From: Telmatactis stephensoni
Lineage: Eukaryota > Cnidaria > Anthozoa > Actiniaria > Isophelliidae
NCBI GenBank assembly: GCA_029948255.1
Contig: JALIZF010001625.1
Location: 62,001 to 126,000, forward strand
Direction: 5' to 3'
DNA length: 64,000 nucleotides
In this document: in pieces, positions 41,720-48,433 of the stretch
How positions within the stretch are numbered: position 1 is the first letter of the stretch
Layout: every line of letters begins with the position of its first letter
Position numbers and translations under genes: made by a program
The notes under the pieces: generated by a model
Database searches by the model: none
What the model was told of the DNA's origin: nothing
Seen by the model: only the letters and a program-made list of their open reading frames with translations

Positions 41720-43769
41720 ATCGAAAGAAAGAAAGAAAGACAGCAGGAAGGAAGGAAAGAAGGGAAGAAGGAAAGAAGGAAAGGTCGTAATAATCCTTGG
41801 CCCACGTATCAAATTTACACAGCGCCGCGTCTCTGTTAGCCACGTAACGTCTACGTACATCACAAAACTGAGTGACACATAGCTTAGCCGCAAAAGCGCA
41901 GCCTCCAATTTCGTGCCAGTCCCCTCCGAGCTCCCACAGGAAACCCAAAAAGCAATAAAACTCAAAAGAATTGCCTGCGGAGGAGGCTAGGATTGAGACT
42001 GCTTACTTACGGCCAGGTCCCTCGAGCTCATCTCGATGAAACCAATTGATTTTATATGTTTGAAGTTTCTTGTATGTTTTTTTTTTCAGAGCCAGTTTCT
42101 AGAAAAACTACGAAAGGAAAAAGACTTGACTTTAGCAGATGGAGCGAATCCAAGGTAAAAATAATTAAACTATACCTAACTAGTCTAGCTGACTTTCAGT
42201 ATGAGGGATATCGGAACCTGCTGTTTTGTATAAAATGAAAATAAGGAAGAAAAGTCTTTTTCTCTTTTTAATATATCATTTTATATTTGTGTTACTTTAG
42301 AGCCTACTTTGTGAAATTTCTGTTATTCTTTGAGGAGCTAAACTATGAAGTTATAGAAGAATATATGGCCTATGAGGTAAATTTAAACCGAACCTAGGTT
42401 CTATGGATTTTTGTGAGCGAGCCAGTATGTTGGCAAACTGACGCGCGACTTGTCTCGGTGATGACCGCACAATGATGATGATGATTATGATGATTATGAT
42501 TCTAGCTCTACAGGCCTGCTATTCGATTATGGTTGGCTTCCTGCACATGCTTCATCGATATAATGACAATTAATAACTCTCAAATCCAAGAAACTATAAT
42601 TTTAAGAGAGCGCGAAACTGGTAATAAATTAGTGATTTAGCAAACGCGACGCGACGTTATAGAGGACGCCGCAAGCGACAACAAATTTTGTTTAAAATCA
42701 CCGTTGACGTCGTCGACGCCAAGAAGAGGACCTAAAAACAAGCAAATGTGCTAAATCATTTTATTGATGTCTGCGCGGTGTGCTTGGCGCTAAAGGCTAT
42801 TTTTAGTAACAGGAAGTTGACGCCATCGCGTGCGCAAATCAAATTTGATTAATTGTCGGATGAGAAAAGGTTCATATCAGCGCGCGCGTAAACATCAAGT
42901 TCCATTGTTTGAAAGCCTTTGCGCGCGCGATATGACGTCAACTTCCTATTACTAAAAATTACCTTAAGCGCCAAGCAAATCACACAGGCATCAATCTAGT
43001 TTTACCCTCTTAGTATAATGGTCTTTTGTTAAATCTTAATCTTGAGGACTTCATTATTAGCTCACTAGAGCTAATTAAAAGTAATCTGATATCAAAGTGA
43101 CTTCTTTTTCAGACGATTAATTTTATATCAGACATCGGAGGGCAACTTGGTCTGTGGATTGGGATTTCCTGTCTTACAGCAACAGAGTTTATTGAGCTAG
43201 TCCTACTAATAATCGTTCGTATCGTACACAACATTATGGGTATCAGTGAAAACACTGAAGACGATAAAGACAGTGAATTAAGTGAAGCAAGCAGTGCTGA
43301 GGAACATCGAATGGGCAGACGTAAAAGCAAACAAAGTGTAACAACTTCCAGTAGCTGTCATTCCTTTACCTTTGAGAACTTTGATCCAAGATTGCTAGAT
43401 ATAGTTCTTCCGCCATCTTCTTCTTCCGCTTCTGAATTAAGTGAAGCAAGCAGTGCTGAGGAACATAGGGTGGGAAGACGGAGAAGCCAACAAAGTGCAG
43501 CAAATTCCAGTAGCTATCACTCCTTTACTATTGAGAACTTTGATCAAAGACTGATTGATTTAGTTCTTCCACCATCTTCCCCTTCTTCTGCATCTAACTT
43601 TTCTCCCTCTCCCCCTTCGTCTCCCCCTCCTCCTCCCCCACACGCTGCTTTCCGACGTCTACCACTAAATTCTCCACCACCCCCCAAAAGGTTTTCCCGC
43701 CCTTCACTGGAGCGTGCTCAAGGATCAGGGCGAATGTATTCAAGCATTAGATCATACTATAATGACTAG
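9056..43769 (+). CDS. DEG/ENaC-family (ASIC-like) sodium channel subunit, 14 exons
   Basis: Exons: 9056-9292, 9776-9878, 10230-10439, 10805-10855, 11611-11818, 12764-12897, 13468-13631, 18325-18435, 19243-19354, 19852-19930, 20655-20712, 42090-42154, 42301-42376, 43113-43769. All have GT-AG borders and matching phases, giving 754 residues. DEG/ENaC subunits are trimeric plasma-membrane cation channels with two helices and a large Cys-rich ectodomain. Visible family marks are the N-terminal gating motif TTAHGFARI (HG at 25-26), TM1 about 41-61, GNCYVFNSG (about 286-294), LNIEQHEYL and PGYSTSVGMRQ (end of exon 7). Further marks are CRPPC (465-469), SSSRWPS (about 479-485), and TM2 from about 544 with GGQLGLWIGISCLTATEF, including the G-I-S selectivity filter at 553-555. 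Exons 8-11 also occur inverted and as a second forward copy downstream (separate entries). Unusual parts are a Thr-rich insert after TM1 and a ~180-residue cytoplasmic tail. Length is above the usual 500-700 residues. The subfamily and gating stimulus cannot be assigned. Confidence 0.85.
9310..9610. repeat. (GGAA)n-rich microsatellite in channel intron 1
   Basis: An impure GGAA/GAAA tract starting just past the exon 1 donor. It also generates spurious open frames on both strands. Confidence 0.8.
9776..11818 (+). CDS. Channel exons 2-5: early ectodomain with Thr-rich insert
   Basis: Exons 9776-9878, 10230-10439, 10805-10855 and 11611-11818 (residues about 80-269). Exon 2 carries INFPSVTLCN, the conserved FPxVTxCN post-TM1 motif. 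Exon 3 contains HRKRRSLED (RKRR at 122-125, a furin-type site), two Cys residues, and then a run of Thr with Pro, Lys and Gln (for example STTTKSPTTTQTTTTK). Exon 4 continues the Thr/Pro-rich stretch. Exon 5 is acidic and ends with the conserved-looking MIEAGHKFSDMVLSCTYRG. The Thr-rich part would be expected to be O-glycosylated (inference). The positions of the Thr-rich exons are supported by phase continuity 1-1-1 rather than by homology. Confidence 0.75.
11901..12048. mobile_element. Small palindromic element in channel intron 5
   Basis: TGTCTCTGTTCTGTGATATA at the left end pairs imperfectly with TATCATAGTACAGAGACA at the right end. Inside, CGATGGAAGATG pairs with CATCTTCCAGAG. A third half copy (ATGTCTCTGTCCTCTGATAT) follows at about 12104. 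There is no coding content. Confidence 0.55.
12408..12571. mobile_element. Fragment of the TTTAGCAAACGCGACG family
   Basis: It contains CTTGACGTCGGCGACGTCAA and ends with GTCGCGTCGTGTTTGCTAAA. The same end occurs at about 20955-20980 (and its copies), 42635-42655 and both ends of 44187-44415. The family is a CG-rich, non-coding TIR transposon. Confidence 0.55.
12764..13631 (+). CDS. Channel exons 6-7: ectodomain core
   Basis: Exons 12764-12897 and 13468-13631 (residues about 270-369). Exon 6 has YGNCYVFNSG, the family's GNCYTFN motif. Exon 7 has GLILELNIEQHEYLGQLT, then AGMRVLISKQGEFPSP and SVSPGYSTSVGMRQ, the usual palm-domain sequence order in DEG/ENaC proteins. The exon ends in phase 0 at CAG|GTACG. 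The following intron 7 is nearly filled by the candidate transposon at 13947-18236. Confidence 0.85.
12969..13126. repeat. Compound (AACC)n-(AACCC)n-(AACC)n microsatellite
   Basis: A nearly perfect simple repeat in channel intron 6. It accounts for three overlapping minus-strand open frames rich in Gly, Trp, Val and Leu, none of which is a gene. Confidence 0.9.
14174..14517. repeat. 43-bp minisatellite
   Basis: About eight tandem units beginning GATGCGCAAAAGCAATCTTT at 14174, 14217, 14260, 14303, 14346, 14389, 14432 and 14475. Units 1-2 and the last are diverged. It forms the left subterminal array of the candidate transposon. Confidence 0.85.
14640..15010. repeat. Palindromic AT-rich repeat patch
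   Basis: GTGCAATTTGGTTTGAAATC and GATTTCAAAACCAAAATTGC face each other around 14707-14813, with TGATTTCAAAATGGATATGA near 14990 and ATATCCATTTTGAAATCAC near 14860 as a second inverted pair. Non-coding, nested inside the larger element. Confidence 0.5.
15590..15946 (-). pseudogene. Unrecognised coding segment, no start codon
   Basis: A 118-codon open frame ends with TAA at 15592-15590. Its composition looks genuinely coding: PPKKLVRSVQKLLISISNKL, then SFSEAKLNSCYSTIKQGVEL, KPELTRFTNVEDGKPV and VCLDKYALYCHKDLQLVARF. There is no ATG. Upstream, another frame reads NGLNLSEYASNPP into the same place, and a one-base change in a C6 tract near 15931-15936 would join them, so a frameshifted remnant is likely. 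The frame crosses the left border of the inverted duplication (15719) without a break. This means the left arm is original sequence and the right arm (frame 16800-17174) is an inverted partial copy. I do not recognise the family. A transposon-encoded protein is one guess. Confidence 0.5.
15719..17027. repeat. Inverted-repeat element I (590-bp arms, 130-bp loop)
   Basis: Arms 15719-16307 and 16438-17027 are reverse complements about the centre 16373, with only a few mismatches (for example at 16276). The loop is 16308-16437. The direct 5-mer ACAAA flanks both sides (15714-15718 and 17028-17032), but the coding frame crossing the left border suggests an inverted duplication rather than a transposon insertion. 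This is the left hinge of the triplication. Confidence 0.85.
17700..18210. repeat. ~125-bp TTTACG-rich minisatellite
   Basis: Three to four units, in register at ACCTTTACG at 17762, 17886, 18011 and 18136. It produces a 206-codon open frame (17630-18250) that is a by-product of the repeat. Copies are at 27390-27900 (inverted) and 30554-31064. Confidence 0.8.
18325..20712 (+). CDS. Channel exons 8-11, copy A (forward)
   Basis: Exons 18325-18435 (111 nt), 19243-19354 (112), 19852-19930 (79) and 20655-20712 (58) total 360 nt, or 120 residues, starting and ending in phase 0. They code NVTYSAT, ACKDSCLAYRQLESCGCLEY, SCLNRVQQLYQDNKLGCSEK, CRPPCVEDIYRLTISSS and RWPSENYM. This is the Cys-rich distal ectodomain that precedes TM2. 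The WPSENYM end joins in frame to exon 12 (SQFLEKL...). Copy A is collinear with exons 1-7 and is the first one a transcript would meet. Confidence 0.85.
22483..23117. mobile_element. Inverted-repeat element II, first copy
   Basis: A 635-bp element with 64-bp terminal inverted repeats that begin CAATCTCGTACCCAGAGCCT and differ at one base. The loop has no recognisable gene. The left flank is AAATATTTC. The right flank is not a repeat of it but the reverse complement of the whole left side (GAAATATTTTAGTCGC...), because the sequence turns around here. It is the right hinge of the triplication. Confidence 0.85.
23118..28572 (-). repeat. Triplicated block, copy B (inverted)
   Basis: Reverse complement of 17028-22482 (coordinates sum to 45600). 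All open frames in copy A reappear unchanged on the minus strand. It contains antisense channel exons 8-11. Confidence 0.9.
24888..27275 (-). pseudogene. Channel exons 8-11, copy B (inverted)
   Basis: The same four exons in reverse orientation: 27165-27275, 26246-26357, 25670-25748 and 24888-24945. Each position equals 45600 minus the copy A position. The sequences look identical to copy A, splice sites included. In this orientation they are antisense to the gene and cannot enter its mRNA, so they act as intronic sequence unless transcribed from the other strand. Confidence 0.85.
28573..29881. repeat. Inverted-repeat element I, second copy (loop inverted)
   Basis: Same arms as 15719-17027, centred at 29227, but the loop runs in the opposite orientation, as expected if copy B continues through it before the path turns back. 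It differs from the first copy at several bases, for example at 28813, 29475, 29515, 29520 and 29638. This shows it is not a perfect duplicate. Confidence 0.85.
29882..35336 (+). repeat. Triplicated block, copy C (forward)
   Basis: Copy of 17028-22482 at a constant offset of 12,854 bp, including channel exons 8-11 with intact splice sites. Confidence 0.9.
31179..33566 (+). CDS. Channel exons 8-11, copy C (second forward copy)
   Basis: Exons 31179-31289, 32097-32208, 32706-32784 and 33509-33566 lie exactly 12,854 bp from copy A, with intact reading frames and splice sites. Because the block is phase 0 at both ends, exon 7 could splice to copy C instead of copy A with an identical product. If both copies were included, the protein would have a tandem repeat of 120 residues (874 in all), which should upset the disulphide pattern. 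Use of only one copy is therefore more likely (inference). Confidence 0.8.
35337..35971. mobile_element. Inverted-repeat element II, second copy with 9-bp TSD
   Basis: Identical in layout to 22483-23117 and in the same orientation, but here the right flank is normal. AAATATTTC stands on both sides (35328-35336 and 35972-35980), a 9-bp target-site duplication. With 64-bp TIRs and no transposase this looks like a Mutator-type non-autonomous element. Its integrity shows that this is the original right boundary of the block. Confidence 0.75.
35981..37800. other. Channel intron 11 sequence, no feature recognised
   Basis: AT-rich intron. Contains a small (CAA)n run near 37445-37470 and the direct repeat TGTTGCAAACATCTTCAG near 37115-37155. 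Open frames here lack coding character. Confidence 0.45.
37801..37973. mobile_element. 173-bp near-perfect palindrome (MITE)
   Basis: TATAAGCCAGTT at the left pairs with AACTGGCTTATA at the right. Inside, GAATCGTTTCCAATGCGCAT pairs with ATGCGCATTAGAAACGATTC and TCTCACCTTTTGTTTAA with TTAAACAAAAGGTGAGA. Non-coding, in channel intron 11. Confidence 0.75.
38100..38720. repeat. 117-bp tandem repeat
   Basis: Units start AGGAAAGCAAAGCAA at 38241, 38358 and 38475, with diverged units on each side (about 38106 and 38631). Each unit includes GGGATAAATACATAAAA and TGTATCTATCCTCAAATTG. It creates a spurious 119-codon minus frame. Confidence 0.85.
38721..41680. other. Channel intron 11 sequence, no gene recognised
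   Basis: No exon-like segment with phase-compatible splice sites was found. AAAGCTACCACTTTTGAC near 39341 faces AGAAGTGGTAGCTTA near 40045, which could be the eroded ends of an element about 700 bp long. Open frames near 40149-40435 and 40959-41332 have no domain. Confidence 0.4.
41686..41790. repeat. (GAAA)n/(GGAA)n microsatellite
   Basis: Impure purine tract in channel intron 11. Confidence 0.85.
42090..43769 (+). CDS. Channel exons 12-14: pre-TM2, pore, cytoplasmic tail
   Basis: Exons 42090-42154, 42301-42376 and 43113-43769. Exon 12 codes SQFLEKLRKEKDLTLADG. Exon 13 codes AYFVKFLLFFEELNYEVI, the conserved strand before TM2. Exon 14 opens with TINFISDIGGQLGLWIG and the TM2 helix through about LVLLIIVRIV, then a hydrophilic tail of about 180 residues. 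The tail contains two tandem ~53-residue units (each with SELSEASSAEEHR and F-ENFD-RL-D-VLPPSS) and a Pro-rich segment (SPPPPPPH, SPPPPKRFSRP) that could bind SH3 or WW domains. The stop TAG is at 43767-43769. Confidence 0.85.
42632..42762. mobile_element. TTTAGCAAACGCGACG-family element in intron 13
   Basis: Starts GATTTAGCAAACGCGACGCG and ends with AAATGTGCTAAATCA, an eroded inverted repeat of the start. The interior has GTTGACGTCGTCGACGCCAA. Non-coding. Confidence 0.6.
42765..43015. mobile_element. CTAAAAATAGCCTTAG-family palindromic element in intron 13
   Basis: The left arm contains GGCGCTAAAGGCTATTTTTA and the right arm TACTAAAAATTACCTTAAGC. Both arms include TTTGCGCGCGCGA/CCATCGCGTGCG-like stretches, and the right end is CTCTTAGTATAATGGTCTTT. 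The same family is at 52997-53264 and, as half copies, in the triplicated block. Confidence 0.6.
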
Positions 43770-44096
43770 GATAATACGTAGCTTTCGTCTCTAGAGAATA
43801 TTACGCACATTATAAAAAGTACTAGATAAATGAATTCAAAATACCGCAAGGTGAAAGCACGTATTAGGACAAGGCGACCGAAAAGGTTCAAGGACATAAC
43901 ATGGGACAACGTTCTACCCAAAACGCCAACCTCGAAGAGGACAACGCGCGCAAGTGAAAGCTCACGTCTATCGCATCGTTACGTAAGGTCTTTACGTGAA
44001 AACGGAACAGCTACTTGTTGTGATCTGTTGAGTACTCGAATCGCTGATAGAGAATCATAGAACTCTTTAGGATCGCCTTAGCTAATTATGGAATAT

Positions 44097-44102
44097 AATA
44101 AA
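44097..44102 (+). terminator. Candidate polyadenylation signal of the channel gene
   Basis: AATAAA 328 nt after the stop codon at 43769 is the first exact hexamer seen downstream. It implies a short 3' UTR ending before the element at 44187. No transcript evidence. Confidence 0.45.
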
Positions 44103-44186
44103 CGCAATAATATTTGATATCTGAAAGCTGGCTTTCACAGCTATTATTGCAATGCGCGTGATGCCATGTACGATTCATATTAGACT

Positions 44187-44415
44187 GATTTAGCAAACAC
44201 GACGTGACGTCAAACACGTCGAAGACGCGCACTGCGCATTTTGTTCTAAATGACCGTTGACGCCGCCGACTGCAAGAAGAGGACGCGAAAACAAGCGAGG
44301 TGACGTCTTGAACGTGGTGTCACGATGTCCTCACGTTAGTCACGCAACGAACATAACGAACGTCTTACGTCCTGTTCTCGCATCATTTGTCGCATCACGT
44401 CGTGTTTGCTAAATC
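44187..44415. mobile_element. TTTAGCAAAC-family TIR element downstream of the channel gene
   Basis: Ends GATTTAGCAAACACGACGTG and CACGTCGTGTTTGCTAAATC are inverted repeats. The interior carries TGACGCCGCCGACTGCAAGA. 229 bp, non-coding, between the two convergent genes. Confidence 0.7.
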
Positions 44416-44935
44416 TAGTACACCCGCCTAGTGATAAGTGCGCAATCTGACTAATTGGGCTCAGACGCGCGCAATTTTTGTTACTTGAATGGATGATTAA
44501 TTGAATGTTATTTGGATAATGCATGAAAATGCGAACAATAGACATTTGGGGTACTGCATTACAAGCTGAAAAACCTCTTTAACGATCACGCCTCTGTCAT
44601 AAACTCGGTTCACCCGAGCTCCGGTGCATGCATGTCTGATATTTTCTCCACTGAGGGTATGAAAGGAAGGGGAACGAATCATCTTTCTCGACATGGAATA
44701 TACGTAGCTACACATTAAGTTAAAAATCAGTAAGTCATACATTGGAAACAGTTTTGAAATGGCACAAGCAATTGCAATAATACCCATTATAGGCTAAATG
44801 TGACTGAGTATAAAGAGATGAACATTTCAAGTCTAATCTAGTGATATTTATTCGACAAGTTATCAATTCATTTATGTGCTGAGTACTAGTGATACCGGCT
44901 CAAGTTTGAAGTAAATTTAGGGGCGGGAAAGATTA
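44416..44935. other. Intergenic gap between convergent genes
   Basis: No supported exon or RNA gene. Minus-strand open frames at 44336-44787 lack coding character. Confidence 0.45.
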
Positions 44936-44939
44936 TTTG

Positions 44940-45200
44940 TCTGGTCTGTCTGACTGTCTGTCTGTCTATCTGTCTGTCTGTCTGTCTGTCTATCTGTCTG
45001 TTTGTCTGTCTGTCTATCTGTCTGTCTGACTGACTGACTGATTAACTGACTGACTATCTGTCTGTGTCTGTTTTCTTTCAAGCTGACTGTCTACCTTCCT
45101 GTCTGGCTATCTGCATTTCTTCCTCTGTGTCTATTTGTCATTCTAATGTGTCTTTCTATCTGTCGTCCTATTTGTCTGTCTGCCAGTCTGCCCATCTTCC
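44940..45200. repeat. (CTGT)n/(CTAT)n microsatellite
   Basis: Tetranucleotide tract, cleanest at 44945-45065 and decaying to the right. Confidence 0.85.
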
Positions 45201-45266
45201 TCCCTTTTCCTATCTAGATGACCCATTGCAAGATGCTCTGGATCCCCAGGGATATTAGTTTTAAAG

Positions 45267-45555
45267 CTACAATGCCGGACAAAAAGGTTAAGACAAATCG
45301 CAAAAATTGTGGCTTTTTGAGTACACCCATCGGTTTGCATCAATTGTTTTCCCCCCTCTCCCCCCGGACCAATGTTGATGCCAGCAAACAAAGTCGTCCA
45401 CAGCATGGGCATTCTTTTGGTACAACATTGATCCGGGGGGGGGGAGGGGGGATCCAGCACTAAAATGTAAGCAAGAGATCACCTATTGATGTAGCTATTG
45501 AGAGGCACGAATTCCATTACTGTCTCAAGCATTTATGTCCGGGATTGTAGCTCTG
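45267..45555. mobile_element. Small element with imperfect inverted ends
   Basis: AGCTACAATGCCGGACAAAA near 45267 faces TTATGTCCGGGATTGTAGCT near 45533. The interior has C- and G-runs (CCCCCCTCTCCCCCC and GGGGGGGGGAGGGGGG). Non-coding. Confidence 0.55.
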
Positions 45556-45921
45556 GGTTCTGCGCAATTTTTTCTTCACAAACCAAGCTTTCCGCAGGAA
45601 ATCACGTTAATTGAAAAAATTAGAAATACCTACACTAGCCGTTTTTACCTCAAAATATAAGGAACCTGCAACAAGAAAAGATAACAAAAACTACAGTTAA
45701 ACGTTAACTGTAACACTTCTCAACATAAATGCTGGTATACTTCCATATTATAATTAGCTAATTAGGTAATTGAAATTTTCATGATCATGTAATATAATCT
45801 AATGAAGCTTCTCTGTTGTTCCTTATCAACATTATAGCGGTTTTACTGTATTACAATAATCTCTCAACTACTATCACATTCATGATAAATTTTCATGTAT
45901 TTAAAAAAGACGAGCAAGTCA

Positions 45922-48009
45922 TCAAGCTGCAACATTTTCTGACTGTGCCTGTTGTGTAACAACGCAGACATCGTTGGTTTCCTTGGCCTCAACAGCTCGT
46001 CCATAGTCTAGAACTTTTCCTGCCAGTTTGAAGTTCCTTATGCATCCAACGAAGCCTCTTGAGCTTGAGCCTGCGCTCGCTTGAAGATAAATGAATAAAA
46101 AAGTATGAATATAAGCCATATTTGATTGCATTTCAACTAAACGTAAACGTTAATGACAAACGAGAGGGGGGGGGGGGTAGTTGTGGTGATGACACAGTGT
46201 GGAATTTTTACGATTTACGCAGTTACAATACAGTACAGCACAGTGCAATACAGCACAGCACATGCAGCATAACACAGCACAGCACAGTACAGGACAGTAC
46301 AGCACAGTACAGTACAGTACAGCACAGCACAACACAGTACAGGACAGTACAGTACAGTACAGGACAGTACAGGACAGTACAACACAGTACAGTACAGTAC
46401 AGTACAGCACAGCACAGCACAGTACAGGACAGTACAGTACAGTACAGGACAGTACAGGACAGTACAGTACAGCACAGCACAGCACAGTACAGGACAGGAC
46501 AGTACAGTACAGTACAGTACAGTACAGTACAGTACAGTACAGTACAGCACAGCACAGTACAGGACAGGACAGTACAGGACAGTACAGTACAGCACAGCAC
46601 AGCACAGTACAGCACAGCACAGCACAGCACAGCACAGCACAGCACAGTACAGCACAGCACAGCACAGTACAGCATAGCACAGCATAGCACAGCACAGCAC
46701 AGCACAGCACAGCACAGTACAGCACAGCACAGTACAGCATAGCACAGCATAGCACAGCACATCACAGCACAGCACAGCACAGCACAGCACAGCACAGCAC
46801 AGCACAGCACAGCACAGCACAGCACAGCACAGCACAGCACAGTCAGGGCAGCACAGCACAGCACAGCACATTTATTAAGGCCTTCGTATTTTCTTTAAAT
46901 ATGCGCGCAAGAATAGTTTGTAGTTAAATGATACAATTTTCTGTAACGTTGCAGCCTTAGCTAGCCAAATCATGATTTCTTTATTTGTTGCACAATGTAT
47001 TTCATTGCACGAACGTTTAATTTTAGAAGTAGACCAAGAGTTCCGTTGTACTTCTGCGAGGTTTTACGTTCAATGCATGATGTATACACAACATATGCAA
47101 CGGGTGGACACGATGCAATTTCACTATTGCGCGCAATGTTACAAAAAAGTTACAAGTTTTACACATGTCTAAGCCTTAATATCGGTACAGTGAACGCACG
47201 TGGAACAGCCAACGCCCAGTCATACGAAACTTTCTCTGTAATTTACTAGACTACAAATACAATTCTTACCAGTAGGTAACCCTCCAACATAGAGTTCACC
47301 TTCCAATGTAGCATCCATAGAAACAGCAAGAGATACAGCAGGCTGTGTATCTACCATGAGATACAAAGACGAAGAACTTCCAGTTATCTTAACAGTGTGC
47401 CAAGTCATGTTGCAAAGTATATGAGATGATGGTGGCGACCACGTTACTTGACGGAGAGTTCCTGAGGCATCTTTGTAAACCAGTAGAAGCTGAAAATATT
47501 GAAGGAAAAGCCAATTGGTGAGAGACTGAGATACAACTGTAGATACTTTGCATGGGGAATATATGATAAGATTGTGGGTGGCATGATTCCCTATAGGTGA
47601 GAACACTGGCCATTCATCGGTGCGATCCGGGTTCGAGTCCCGGCTCGGTCATCGGATCATATATATGAACTGAGTTTGTTTGATGTGTTGTTCTCTACCA
47701 TGCCACGAGGGTTTCAAATGGCGGAAAATGAAAAACATCCAAATTCCATGAAAACAAAGTTAAAATAAAACAAGAGCCGTTGAAAACGACTATGAAGAAA
47801 ATCATTTTTTTCGAGCAAGTTCTTCACCAGTACCGTTGACAAAAGTTGTACAGTGTATATCGGTCTTTAGGAGACCTTAGAAGGGCTGGTAAGTGGACCC
47901 ATACCCTCAAGAAGGAGAAGTCAAATATTTGTGTGTATATGTCATAAGTGGAAGTTTGTCAAACATACCTGCCCATTGACTTGTTCTAACTTCAAGAAGC
48001 TATTTCGGC
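45922..48009 (-). CDS. LG5 end and C-terminus (exons 12-14)
   Basis: Exons 47969-48009 (41 bp microexon, NSFLKLEQVNGQ), 47270-47489 and 45922-46079. They code LLLVYKDASGTLRQV, NMTWHTVKI, ELYVGGLPTG, SSSRGFVGCIRNFKLAG and a short tail ending QSENVAA. The final Cys (DVCVV) closes the LG5 disulphide. The intron between the last two exons contains the ACAGC/ACAGT array. Confidence 0.75.
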
Positions 48010-48221
48010 CTGAAATAAAATTGTCATTTGAGTTGGATATATTACGTGGATATTTTCTCAAGTTATGCATACTTTACAGGGTTTTATAATTGAAGGGTTA
48101 CCTGTTAGAGGTGTTTCATAACGAGCGATAATAATATGACCATAAAAATTCTCGAATTTGATTGGTTGGCTACTTGTTGGTTGATTGATTGATTGATGGG
48201 TTGATTGATTGATTGATCGAT

Positions 48222-48261
<40 letters not shown>

Positions 48262-48269
48262 CGATCGAT

Positions 48270-48305
<36 letters not shown>

Positions 48306-48321
48306 CGATCGATCGATCGAT

Positions 48322-48369
<48 letters not shown>

Positions 48370-48372
48370 GGG

Positions 48373-48433
<61 letters not shown>

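Noticed and set aside
46150..46871. Long open frames on both strands (about 160-218 codons)
   Set aside because: By-products of the (ACAGC/ACAGT)n array: 5-bp units lack stop codons in several frames and the translations are monotonous.
48105..48170. Extra laminin exon reading NFYGHIIIARYETPLTG
   Set aside because: It ends at a good donor, but no acceptor gives the required phase; the 50264-50368 exon joins 47969-48009 directly in phase 1 with a complete LG sequence.
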